Shown here: one piece after another, positions 1 to 8,600 of the stretch
How the letters are laid out: every line of letters starts with the position of its first letter
Position numbering within the stretch: the stretch's first letter is position 1
Origin: Deltaproteobacteria bacterium
GTDB taxonomy: Bacteria > Myxococcota_A > Polyangia > HGW-17 > JAJRWW01
Length of the DNA stretch: 40,061 nt
NCBI GenBank assembly: GCA_029938605.1
Contig: JAOZUO010000024.1
Location: 1-40,061, forward strand
Direction: 5' to 3'
Made by a program: the position numbers and the translations under genes
Notes under the pieces: model-generated
Database searches by the model: none
What the model was told of the DNA's origin: nothing
The model's input: only the letters and a program-made list of their open reading frames with translations

Positions 1-2
1 GT

Positions 3-1196
3 GGGAGCAGCAACCGCGGGGGAGATAACCGCGGGGGAGATAACCGCGGGGGAGACAACCGCGGGGGAGACAACCGCGGGGGAGACAACCGCGGGGGAGA
101 CAACCGCGGGAGAGACAACCGGGCCGATCAGCAGAGTCGTTCGAGCCGCAGCCGGGATCGGCGGCGGGCGCCACTTGTAGCCGAGAGTCGCCCCGAGGCC
201 ATTCCCGAGACCCCCGTGTGGGAGGACACCGGGCCCGCACCGGAGATGACCCCCGAGAGCCTGGCGCGGTGGGAGACGCCTCTTTTCGAGGCGGACCCGG
301 ATCGCGAAGATGTTCTGCCCGCCCCGGCCGCCGATGATGTGACCGATCTGGACGGGCAACCCCCGCGCGGTGAGGTCACGAATATCGCCCACGTTCGGGT
401 GAAGATCTCCACCCGTCTGCAGGACTACGACGCGGGTGAGTTCTCCCTGGAGCGGGGAGACCAGGTGGTGGTACAGGGAGATCGCGGCCAGGCCATCGGC
501 ACGGTGGTAGCGCCCTCGGTGCGGATGTTGGTGACCGACCGCAGCTCCCGTCGGGTACTGCGGCGTTCCACGGAGCACGATCTCATCCAGCTCGAGCGAA
601 ACGAGGCAAAGGGGCAGGAAGTCCTTCCCTACGCTCGGGAGCGGATCATGGACCGCAGGCTACCCATGAAGCTCACCCGGGTGGAGTATCTGCACGGGGG
701 CAGCAAGGCGGTATTTTACTTCTCGGCTGAGGGGCGGGTGGATTTCCGCGATCTCGTCAAGGATCTCGCCCAGCGACTTCGTACCCGCATAGAGATGCGC
801 CAGATCGGCGTGCGGGACGAGGCCAAGATGGTAGGCGGTATCGGCGTGTGTGGGCTCCGGCTGTGCTGTCACCGCTACCTCACCAAGTTCGAGCCTGTGT
901 CCATTCGTATGGCCAAGGATCAGAACCTCGTACTGAACCCGCAGAAGGTCTCCGGACAGTGCGGCCGGCTGAAGTGCTGTTTGGCCTACGAGCAGGAGAT
1001 CTACCGCGAACAGCGCAAAGGCATGCCCAAGCTGGGCAAGTTTGTACAGACCCCCGAAGGTGTGGGCAAGGTGGTAGAGTTGGACATCCTCGCCCGGAAG
1101 GTGCGGGTGGGCCTGGGTATGGGAAAGTCGGAGGTCTTCGACGCCGAAGATGTGGAGCCCGCCCCTCCGCCCCCCCGCCCCAGCGGCGCTAGGTAA
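3..1196 (+). CDS. ricT: RicT/YaaT-like PSP1-domain protein, 5' end cut by window edge
   Basis: The reading frame is open from base 3, so the true start lies upstream; the GTG at 216 is internal. The readable N-terminus is a low-complexity, Arg/Gly/Asp-rich tail containing seven NRGGD-type units. The PSP1 core follows, with the diagnostic stretch RQIGVRDEAKMVGGIGVCG and two cysteine clusters (CGLRLCC and CGRLKCC). In characterised RicT proteins such cysteines take part in the Fe-S-binding RicAFT complex, which influences RNA processing; that function is carried over from the family. The protein ends in a short Pro-rich tail. In many bacteria ricT sits close to tatD, and here tatD follows after one HEAT gene. 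Family assignment is firm; the role of the repeat tail is unknown. Confidence 0.9.
   Translation, partial: GSSNRGGDNRGGDNRGGDNRGGDNRGGDNRGGDNRGRDNRADQQSRSSRSRDRRRAPLVAESRPEAIPETPVWEDTGPAPEMTPESLARWETPLFEADPDREDVLPAPAADDVTDLDGQPPRGEVTNIAHVRVKISTRLQDYDAGEFSLERGDQVVVQGDRGQAIGTVVAPSVRMLVTDRSSRRVLRRSTEHDLIQLERNEAKGQEVLPYARERIMDRRLPMKLTRVEYLHGGSKAVFYFSAEGRVDFRDLVKDLAQRLRTRIEMRQIGVRDEAKMVGGIGVCGLRLCCHRYLTKFEPVSIRMAKDQNLVLNPQKVSGQCGRLKCCLAYEQEIYREQRKGMPKLGKFVQTPEGVGKVVELDILARKVRVGLGMGKSEVFDAEDVEPAPPPPRPSGAR
12..116 (+). repeat. 15-bp tandem repeat encoding NRGGD, seven units
   Basis: Seven consecutive 15-bp units read AAC CGC GGG GGA GAY in the ricT frame. The first two end in GAT and the rest in GAC; the seventh has AGA for GGA, giving NRGRD. 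The unit is a multiple of three, so copy-number change would keep the frame. The array may begin before the window, but the codons at 3-11 (GSS) are not a full unit, so this looks like the upstream edge. Confidence 0.92.
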
Positions 1197-1225
1197 GAGA
1201 CCCTCCAAACCGCAAGCCATCCCCA

Positions 1226-2302
1226 ATGGATCGAACGATTCTCCCCAATCAACTTCGCGAGCTGACCATGGACGCCGCGCTCCGGGATATGGAGCACCCC
1301 GACCCCCGGGTGCGGTCCGTGGCCGCCGACGCCCTGGGCAGCGCGCCCCCAGAACGTGTCGAAGAGGCCTGCGCTGTCCTGCGAAACGCGCTGGACGACG
1401 GGCGCCCGGACGTGCGCTATTCCGCGGCCCTGTCCCTGGGCGAGCTGAAGGACCGCGAGGCCGTGGATCGGCTCATCCGCATGGTCGAGGACCGGGACAT
1501 CATGCCTCGCCAGGCCGCCGCCATCTCCCTGGGTAAGATCGGCGACAAGGCCGGCGTGGAGCCCCTCATCCAAGCGCTGGAGAAGGGCTCTCCGGACGTG
1601 CGCTTTCAGGCCACCTCTTCGCTTGTGGAGCTAGACGGCGTCCGGGCCGTGGCGCCGCTCATGGCCGCCCTGCAGGACCGCGACGTGGAGGTTCGGGGAA
1701 GCGCGGCGGCGGGGCTCGGTGATCTGGAGGCCCACGAGGCGGCGGACGCCATCGCCCTTCTACTGGGAGACAATCACGAGTCGGTGGCGGTGGAGGCAGC
1801 ATACGCCCTGGGCCAGCTCAGAGATCCCCGTGGTCTGTCGGCCCTGGTGAAGCTCACCACCCACCGGGACTTCGGCTACATGGTCTGTGAGCTCCTCGGA
1901 CGCATGGGCGACCGAGCGGCCGTGCCCGCTTTGGAGCGGGCTCGCAAGAAGCTGTTTTTGCATCCCCTGACGCGGGTGCGCGCGGCGGCGTCGCTGATCC
2001 GGCTCGGGGAGACCGAGCCCCGGGCTCACCTGCTGCGAGCCTGCCGGAGCTGGCGCGAAGATGTGCGGGGCCTGGCCTTGGAGCTCTGCGGCGAGGTGGG
2101 CGGCGCCTGGGCACTCGATGCCCTGATGGCGGGTCTGCGCGGCAAGAGCACCGACGCCGCCGTCCGCGGGCTCGGTCAGTTGGGGGACGCCTCCGCCCTT
2201 CCTGTGCTGCGGCAGGGGCTCAACAAGGCCCGGGATCTCGGTGACGATGATCTTGCGAGCGACATAGAGACCGCCATCGCGCGGCTGGAGAAAGTGAAAT
2301 GA
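1226..2302 (+). CDS. HEAT-repeat protein
   Basis: 358 residues made almost entirely of about 31-residue HEAT/PBS-lyase-like helical repeats, for example DPRVRSVAADALG, RPDVRYSAALSLGEL and SPDVRFQATSSLVEL, each with the D-x-x-V-R-x-x-A-A-x-x-L-G pattern. No catalytic motif, signal peptide or membrane segment is visible, so a cytoplasmic protein-protein scaffold is likely. It lies 29 bp after ricT and its TGA overlaps the tatD start (ATGA), so the three genes are probably co-transcribed and the last two translationally coupled. No clear Shine-Dalgarno precedes the ATG at 1226; an alternative ATG at 1268 keeps all repeats. The partner cannot be told from the sequence. Confidence 0.85.
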   Translation: MDRTILPNQLRELTMDAALRDMEHPDPRVRSVAADALGSAPPERVEEACAVLRNALDDGRPDVRYSAALSLGELKDREAVDRLIRMVEDRDIMPRQAAAISLGKIGDKAGVEPLIQALEKGSPDVRFQATSSLVELDGVRAVAPLMAALQDRDVEVRGSAAAGLGDLEAHEAADAIALLLGDNHESVAVEAAYALGQLRDPRGLSALVKLTTHRDFGYMVCELLGRMGDRAAVPALERARKKLFLHPLTRVRAAASLIRLGETEPRAHLLRACRSWREDVRGLALELCGEVGGAWALDALMAGLRGKSTDAAVRGLGQLGDASALPVLRQGLNKARDLGDDDLASDIETAIARLEKVK

Positions 2303-3072
2303 CGCCGCTGTTTGACTCCCACGCCCACCTCGACTTCGGCCCCGCCGAGGGGCGGGTGGACCAGGTGCTCGCCGAGGCCCGGGCCGCGGGCGTGCGTTTC
2401 GTGGCGGCCATCGGTGTGGGGCGGGACCTGGCCTCCTTGCAAGCCGCCGCGGACATCGCCCGGGACCATGAAGACGTGTGCGCTACGGCCGGGGTGCACC
2501 CCCACGACGCCAGCGGCGCCGACGGGCTCCTCGATCCCTTGCGTGAGGTGGGCGCCCGGCCTGAGGTGGTGGCCATCGGCGAGATGGGCCTGGACTACCA
2601 CTACATGCACTCGGAGCGCGAGGTGCAGCAGCAAGCCTTTCGGGCCCAGATCCGCATCGCGCGGGATCTGGGCAAGCCCGTGGTGTTGCACATTCGGGAT
2701 GCCCACCAGGACGTCATGGAGATCCTCACCAGCGAGGACGTCGGTGAGGTGGGAGGCATCGTGCACTGCTTCTCCTCCGGGCCTGACGAGCTACAGGAAT
2801 ACCTCGCCCTGGGCCTGTACATCTCCTTCTCGGGCATCGTTACTTTCCCGGCCGCCAAATCCGTACGCGAAGCCGCCCGGCAGACCCCCTTGGATCGCCT
2901 CCTGGTGGAGACCGACAGCCCCTACCTGGCCCCCGTTCCCCACCGCGGCAAAAAAAACCAACCCGCCTACGTAGTCCACACCGCCCAGGTCCTAGCCGAC
3001 CTCCGCAACGAATCCCTGGACACAATAGCCACCCAAACCACCCAAAACGCCCACACCATCTACCGCCTCTAG
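2299..3072 (+). CDS. tatD: TatD family metal-dependent DNase
   Basis: 257 residues, the usual TatD length. Metal-binding signatures are present: D6-S-H8-A-H10 at the N-terminus, the GEMGLDYH motif (residues 94-101), VVLHIRDA, GGIVHCFSSG and the late VETDSPYLAP. This is a TIM-barrel amidohydrolase-like fold with 3'-5' exonuclease activity known in the family. The start overlaps the HEAT stop as ATGA. The last 110 bases or so are strikingly poor in G and use A- or C-ending codons, unlike the rest of the gene; the protein still aligns to the family through PAYVVHTAQVLADLR, so this is a composition oddity and not a frameshift. Confidence 0.94.
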   Translation: MTPLFDSHAHLDFGPAEGRVDQVLAEARAAGVRFVAAIGVGRDLASLQAAADIARDHEDVCATAGVHPHDASGADGLLDPLREVGARPEVVAIGEMGLDYHYMHSEREVQQQAFRAQIRIARDLGKPVVLHIRDAHQDVMEILTSEDVGEVGGIVHCFSSGPDELQEYLALGLYISFSGIVTFPAAKSVREAARQTPLDRLLVETDSPYLAPVPHRGKKNQPAYVVHTAQVLADLRNESLDTIATQTTQNAHTIYRL

Positions 3073-3273
3073 AAGAGGGGAGGGGACGTAGTTAACTTGT
3101 TAACTTGTTTCCTTACGCTCGACGCCTGAGATCTTGTCAGTCCCCCGGGGAGAAAGGATGGCGAAGGTAAGAGGTTTCCGATCGAAGATCGGCTGTGGGG
3201 GTATAGGCGGAACACCTGGGCGTCATTATTGAAGTCCTACTGCAATCTATGACGTTTTTGTGTTGTTTACTCT

Positions 3274-3301
3274 TTGACTGTACTGATTTGGCTAGGATAT
3301 T
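3274..3301 (+). promoter_or_regulatory. Candidate promoter for the SDR gene
   Basis: TTGACT (3274-3279), a 16-nt spacer, then GATATT (3296-3301), in an AT-richer stretch ahead of the SDR gene. The rest of the 282-bp gap 3073-3354 holds GTTAACTT repeated directly near 3092-3107 and a perfect 6-bp hairpin CCGATC-gaa-GATCGG (3178-3192). I see no small gene there. Confidence 0.4.
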
Positions 3302-3354
3302 CTTCATAATTGCGGGGCTGGAGAGGGCGGCGTGAAGTTTAGCGAAGGAGTGTC

Positions 3355-4383
3355 ATGACGACTGCAGATCGTCATTCTGAGTCGGATTCGAGGCCTGGCC
3401 AGGGCGATGGGGAGCGGGTGGTCGCGATTTCGGGCGCCAGGGGAATGCTCGGCTCGGCCCTTATCCGGGCCTTGGAGGAGGATCGCCGGTACACCAAGGT
3501 CGTGGCCTTTGATCTGCAGAAGCCGGACTTTGCGCTGCAAAAGACCGTCTTTCACAAGATCGACTTGACCCTGCCGGGGGTGGACGCCGAGATGGCTCGC
3601 GTACTGAGGGCCGAGCAGGTGGACACCTTCGTGCACCTGGCCTTTTTGTCCAACTTCACCCATCGCACCTCCTGGGCCCATGAGCTGGAGTCCATCGGTA
3701 CCCTGCATGTGCTCAATGCCTGTACCGAGAGCCGTACCCGCAAGGTGGTGCTCTGGAGTCAGTCCCTGTGTTATGGGGCCAACCCGGGCAACCCCGCCTA
3801 CCTGCGAGAGGGGCACGAGCTGGTGGGTGCCGCCGGGCCCAACGACACCTATATTTCCGACAAGATTGACGCCGAACGGCAGGTGCGACAGTTCGCCGAG
3901 GAGCACCCGGACCGCCGGGTCACGGTGCTCCGCATGGCGCCGATTCTGGATCGGGACGCGAGCAATTTCATCTCAAACATGCTCTCGAATCGGACCATCC
4001 CCGTGCTCTTGGGACATGATCCCCTGCTTCAGTTCTTGCACTCCGACGACGCGGACCGCGCGCTGAAGATGGTGGTGGACGAGGACCACGCCGGGGTGTT
4101 CAACATCGCCGCTGACGGGGTACTGCCCCTGCGCACCATCACCGGGCTGCTCGGGCGGGTGCCCTTACCCCTGCCCTTGGCCTTGGCCCGTCGGGTGGCG
4201 GGGGTTCTTTGGATGGGGCAGGTGATCGACGTACCCCCGTCCTTCCTCGATTATTTACGTTATCCCTGCGTGATGGATACGCAGAAAGCACAACAGAAGC
4301 TGCGTTTCTTTGCCGAGCGCGATATTCACGAGATTGTGGCCGAGATGGCCGGCCGCATCGAGGCGGATCGGCGGGTTGCATAG
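3355..4383 (+). CDS. NAD-dependent epimerase/SDR family protein
   Basis: 342 residues of extended short-chain dehydrogenase type. The Rossmann nucleotide loop SGARGMLG is at residues 26-33, a Ser-containing WSQSLCYG strand at 134-141, and the catalytic Y-x-x-x-K is Y166-ISD-K170. The C-terminal half has the substrate-domain look of sugar-epimerase-like members (FLHSDDADRAL, GVFNIAADG). A strong Shine-Dalgarno AAGGAG (3345-3350) sits 4 nt before the ATG. The following gene encodes a PlsC-like acyltransferase 36 bp away, so the pair may act on a lipid or glycolipid; that link is inference from position only. The substrate is not identifiable. Confidence 0.85.
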   Translation: MTTADRHSESDSRPGQGDGERVVAISGARGMLGSALIRALEEDRRYTKVVAFDLQKPDFALQKTVFHKIDLTLPGVDAEMARVLRAEQVDTFVHLAFLSNFTHRTSWAHELESIGTLHVLNACTESRTRKVVLWSQSLCYGANPGNPAYLREGHELVGAAGPNDTYISDKIDAERQVRQFAEEHPDRRVTVLRMAPILDRDASNFISNMLSNRTIPVLLGHDPLLQFLHSDDADRALKMVVDEDHAGVFNIAADGVLPLRTITGLLGRVPLPLPLALARRVAGVLWMGQVIDVPPSFLDYLRYPCVMDTQKAQQKLRFFAERDIHEIVAEMAGRIEADRRVA

Positions 4384-4406
4384 AAGCGGATCGACGGGTC
4401 GCATAG
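4361..4406 (+). repeat. 23-bp tandem duplication at the SDR stop codon
   Basis: Units 4361-4383 and 4384-4406 are adjacent and match at 20 of 23 bases. Each encodes the same C-terminal residues (EADRRVA) and a TAG, so the second copy is a non-coding echo of the gene end lying between the SDR and acyltransferase genes. Confidence 0.85.
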
Positions 4407-4419
4407 GAGAGGTCGAACA

Positions 4420-5565
4420 ATGGAAGGGCGCGCGAGTCGCCAGGGCGGCAATGGACGGACGAAGGTCGACAGGCGGGTCCCGGTGGGCATGATCACCGGG
4501 CACAACCGCAGCAGAGCTCAGCGGAGTGAAGCCAAGCGGGAGAACTGGCCCGGCGAGGGGGACCGCCGTACCACCGAGCGGAGGTACGGGCCGACCATCG
4601 ACCCTGAAGAGGAGCGTCGTCGTCCCCCGGGGCTCGGTCGGGAGCTCAAGGAGATGGAGCGCATCATGCAGGAGCGGTTTGTGCCCCGAAATGAAGGGGG
4701 CGGCCTCGGGGCGCGGCTCAAGAAATTGCTCACCGGGGGCACCCTCTGGGAGGAGATCCGCCGGATCCAACTGCGGCATCGATCCGAGGTGGTGGACGAG
4801 TTTGGCTTCGACCCCAAGATGGCTGATCAGATGGGCCCCCTGCTGCGGTTCCTCTACGAATCCTACTTTCGGGTGGAGCTACGTGGACACGCCAACCTGC
4901 CCTCCTCGGGTCGGGCGCTGTTGGTGGCCAACCACTCCGGCACTCTCCCCATGGACGCGGCCATGCTCATGATGGGCATGCAACGTGAGCATGAGGCCCA
5001 CCGTATGGTGCGTCCTCTGGTGGAGGACTTTGTCTACCACGCTCCGGTGCTCGGCACGATCATCCGGCGCATGGGAGGCGTACGGGCCAACTTCGAGAAC
5101 GCCGAACGACTTTTGGAGCGGGGACGGGTGGCCGCGGTGTTCCCAGAGGGGATCCAGGGCATAGGCAAACCCTTCAGCCAACGGTATCAGCTCCAGCGCT
5201 TCGGTCGGGGGGGCTTTGTGAAGCTCGCCCTGCGAACGCGTTCGCCGATTATTCCCGTGGCGATTGTGGGTGCCGAGGAGGCCTATCCCCTGCTCTTTAA
5301 ATTCCGGGGCCTGGCCCGGTCCACGGGCGTTCCCTTTTTGCCGGTGACGCCCACCTTCCCCCTGCTCGGTCCCCTGGGTCTGGTGCCCCTGCCCTCCAAG
5401 TGGTTGATCCTGGTGGGCGGCCCCATCTATATCCACGAGAGCTTCGGCGCTCGGGACTGGAACAACCGCGTGCTGGTCAACAAAGTGGCCGAGCAGGTAC
5501 GGTCCACCATTCAGTCCATGGTGGACGACACCCTCGCCAAGCGCCGCTCTGCTTTCCTGGGCTAG
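4420..5565 (+). CDS. PlsC-like lysophospholipid/phosphate acyltransferase family protein
   Basis: 381 residues. The acyltransferase core begins near residue 165 with ANHSGTLPMD: H172 and D179 are separated by six residues, in place of the four of classical HX4D, a variant I recall from a subfamily with NHSGxLPxD. Further motifs are VFPEGIQGIGKPF (FPEG at 241-244), RFGRGGFVKLAL and IIPVAIVGAEE. The first 60 residues are basic and low-complexity, so the start is uncertain; the chosen ATG has AGGAGA (4405-4410) nine bases ahead, and an internal ATG at 4489 is possible. The likely role is acyl transfer to a glycerol- or sugar-phosphate at the inner membrane. The acceptor is unknown. Confidence 0.85.
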   Translation: MEGRASRQGGNGRTKVDRRVPVGMITGHNRSRAQRSEAKRENWPGEGDRRTTERRYGPTIDPEEERRRPPGLGRELKEMERIMQERFVPRNEGGGLGARLKKLLTGGTLWEEIRRIQLRHRSEVVDEFGFDPKMADQMGPLLRFLYESYFRVELRGHANLPSSGRALLVANHSGTLPMDAAMLMMGMQREHEAHRMVRPLVEDFVYHAPVLGTIIRRMGGVRANFENAERLLERGRVAAVFPEGIQGIGKPFSQRYQLQRFGRGGFVKLALRTRSPIIPVAIVGAEEAYPLLFKFRGLARSTGVPFLPVTPTFPLLGPLGLVPLPSKWLILVGGPIYIHESFGARDWNNRVLVNKVAEQVRSTIQSMVDDTLAKRRSAFLG

Positions 5566-5627
5566 TACCCCGATTGTTTCTCTTGTAGCTGCCATCACCG
5601 AAAACTAGAGCGGTAAATCCCTCCAAT

Positions 5628-5636
5628 TGCTATGAT
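5628..5636 (+). promoter_or_regulatory. Candidate extended -10 promoter of the MopE-repeat operon
   Basis: TG-c-TATGAT matches an extended -10 element. No good -35 is visible at 16-18 nt. It would give a leader of about 40 nt ending in GAGGAG (5668-5673), 8 nt before the ATG at 5682. Confidence 0.4.
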
Positions 5637-5681
5637 GGAATTGTGCGGCTATTGGGGGTCGCCAGCCGAGGAGAAATTATT

Positions 5682-8600
5682 ATGTTTAGGCGCCTAGTAC
5701 TAGCTGGTCTTTTGCTTCCGGTCCTGGTGGTCCTGCTGAGCATTCCCACCCCCGAATCCTGGGGCGTGGTGAGCCAGATCGACGGCACCATTGTGCCCAC
5801 TACGGGGTCTTTGCAGATCGAGCTCACCAGCCACGAGGGGGATCCCACCACGGACCCCTCGGCCTTGGATGCCATCGTGGACGCCGAGACTTTCCCACAG
5901 ATCTACCTCCCGCCGGACTACGGCTCCGGGCAGGTCGTGACGTTCACCGATATCCAGGAGCAGGCGGGCTTCGAAAACACCTTCGGTTGGTACAACGTCG
6001 GAGACACATCGCGACTCTTCAAGATCTTCGAGTGCGCGGACGAGCCGGACACCGCGGTGATCGTGGACTTCGATCTGGAGTCTGATCTGGGCAATTGGGA
6101 CGGAGGCTTCATCGGCTTCTATCTGATCACCCCCGAAGACAATCCCTCACCCACGAACTGCGGCGATTTCTTCCCCGCGAATTTGTTCGGCCACATCTAC
6201 TACACCGAGTCTGAGCTCAACGGGGATGGCGACTACGTACACAACCTGGTCTACTCCTCCAAGAAGGACGCCAATCGCTTCTACTTCGCCTTCGAGGACC
6301 TGTTCCGCGGGGGCGACAACGACTTCACGGACATGACCATCAAGATCGAGGGGCTCACGCCGCCCTGCGTGCCCGAGGCGGAGGTGTGCGACGGGTTGGA
6401 CAACGACTGTGATGGCGACGTGGACGAAGATCCCGTGGACGCCGGTGGACAGTGTGGCTCGGATGTGGGCACCTGCGAGTTTGGCGCCTTTCAGTGCGTG
6501 GGTGGGGCGTTGCAGTGTCAGGGCGGGGTCGGGGTGGCGCCGGAGGTGTGCGATGGTCTGGACAACGACTGCGACGGCACCGACGACAATAACCTGACCG
6601 ACGAGGGGCAGGTGTGCGGCACCAACGACGGTGAGTGTGTCACCGGCCTCACGGTCTGCGTGAGCGGAACGCTCCAGTGCCAGGGGGAGATCGGGCCTTC
6701 GGTGGAGGTGTGTGATGGTCTGGACAACGACTGCGACATTTCGATCGACGAGAACCTCGGCCAGACCACCTGCGGATTGGGCATCTGCTTGAACACCATC
6801 GCCAACTGCATCAGCGGCGTTCCCCAGATCTGCGATCCGTATCAGGGACAAGTGGCCGAGACCTGCAACGGCGATGACGACGACTGCGATGGCATCATCG
6901 ATGGTCTGGTGCGGGACTGCTACACCCTGGGCACGGGTTGCTCTTGGGTGATGGGCTCCTGGGTGTGCAACGGGATCTGCACCACGGGCCTGGAGGAGTG
7001 CCCCGTTGGCGGCACTGGCACCTGGGGCGCCTGCCTGAACCAGCAGGGCGCCGGGGTGGAGGTGTGCGACGGTCTGGACAACGACTGCGATAGCTTGACC
7101 GACGAGGACCTCACCATCACTTGCTACCCCATGGGCTACGGCCCGGCCACGGGTTGCACCGCGCCCGGTGTCTGCGAAGGGATCTGCTCCGAAGGGACCC
7201 GAAGCTGCGTGGCGGGTTCCTACGGCGCATGCAACAGTGCAGTGACTCCAGCGGCGGAGGTGTGTGACGGGACGGACAACGACTGCGACGGCGCGGTGGA
7301 CGAGGGGCTCACCCAGGGCTGCCAGGTGACCAACCTCTTTGGCACCTGCACCGGCGTGGAGACTTGCTCCGGTGGGGGATGGCAGGCCTGCAGTGCGGCG
7401 ACCCCCGCGGCGGAGATCTGCAACGGCAACGACGACGACTGTGACGGCGCAGTGGACGAGGGGCTTACCCAGGCCTGCTACACGGGTCTGGGGGGTACCG
7501 AGGGCGTAGGGGCTTGCCAGGGTGGAACGGCCACCTGCACCGCGGGCGTCTGGTCGACGACCTGCAGCGGTGAGATCGTCCCCACCACGGAGGTGTGCGA
7601 CGGGGTGGACAACGACTGTGACGGCTTTACAGACGAGGCGCCCGGAGGCGGACCCATGACCCAGGCCTGCTACTCAGGCCCGGCGCTCACCAACGGTGTG
7701 GGTATTTGTACGGGCGGTACGCGCACCTGCACGGGCGGCGCCTGGTCCACCTGCGTGGGTGAGGTGGTGCCCACTTCAGAGCAGTGCAATGGCCTGGATG
7801 ACGACTGCGATACCGAGACCGATGAGGGGCTCGGCCAGACCACCTGTGGCTTGGGTGTGTGCCAGCAAACGGTTGACAACTGTGAAAACGGCGCGCCTCA
7901 GACCTGCGATCCCTACCTGGGCGCCACCACCGAGGAGTGCGACGGGGTGGACAACGACTGTGACGGCGTCATCGACGGCCTGGCGCGGAACTGCTACGAG
8001 TTTGGCCCCGGATGCACCGAGACGACGCCCGGAGTGTATACGTGCCAGGGAACCTGCTCCTCCGGGTTGCAAGTTTGTCCGGTGGGGGGAGTCGGCGACT
8101 GGGGTGATTGTCTGTACGACGTGGGTCCCGGCCCGGAGGTGTGTGACGGTCTGGACAACGATTGCGACGGTGGTTCGGATGAGGACGCCAATGGGGCGCC
8201 GTTGTCGCAGGAGTGCTACCCACCAGGCTCGGGATCGTCCACGGGCTGTACCTACGACGTCAGCACCCTGACCTGGAGCTGTCTGGGGGTATGTACGGCG
8301 GGAGACCGGGAGTGTGTCGGTGGCGTATGGGGGACCTGCTCGGGTCACGTGACTCCCACGGTGGAGGTGTGTGACGGATCGGACAACGACTGTGACGGGG
8401 ACGTCGATGAGGAGCAGGATATCCCGGGGTTGAATCAGCCCTGCGGCACGGCCCTGGGGCGCTGCACCCCGGGGGTGCTCCGCTGCATCGACTCCACGGA
8501 GATTTGCGAGGGCGGAGACGGCCCCTTCCCCGGGACGTGCAATGGCGAGGATGACGACTGCGACGGGGAGATCGACGAGCCTGATGAGGTGTCTGCCGAG

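Noticed and set aside
1..116. CRISPR-like short repeats at the window start
   Set aside because: Units are 15 bp, directly adjacent without spacers, and encode in-frame NRGGD.
5603..5614. AACTAGAGCGGT shared with the edge of the 28142-28306 palindrome, as a possible element remnant
   Set aside because: Only 12 bases match, and the neighbouring sequence does not continue the terminal repeat convincingly.
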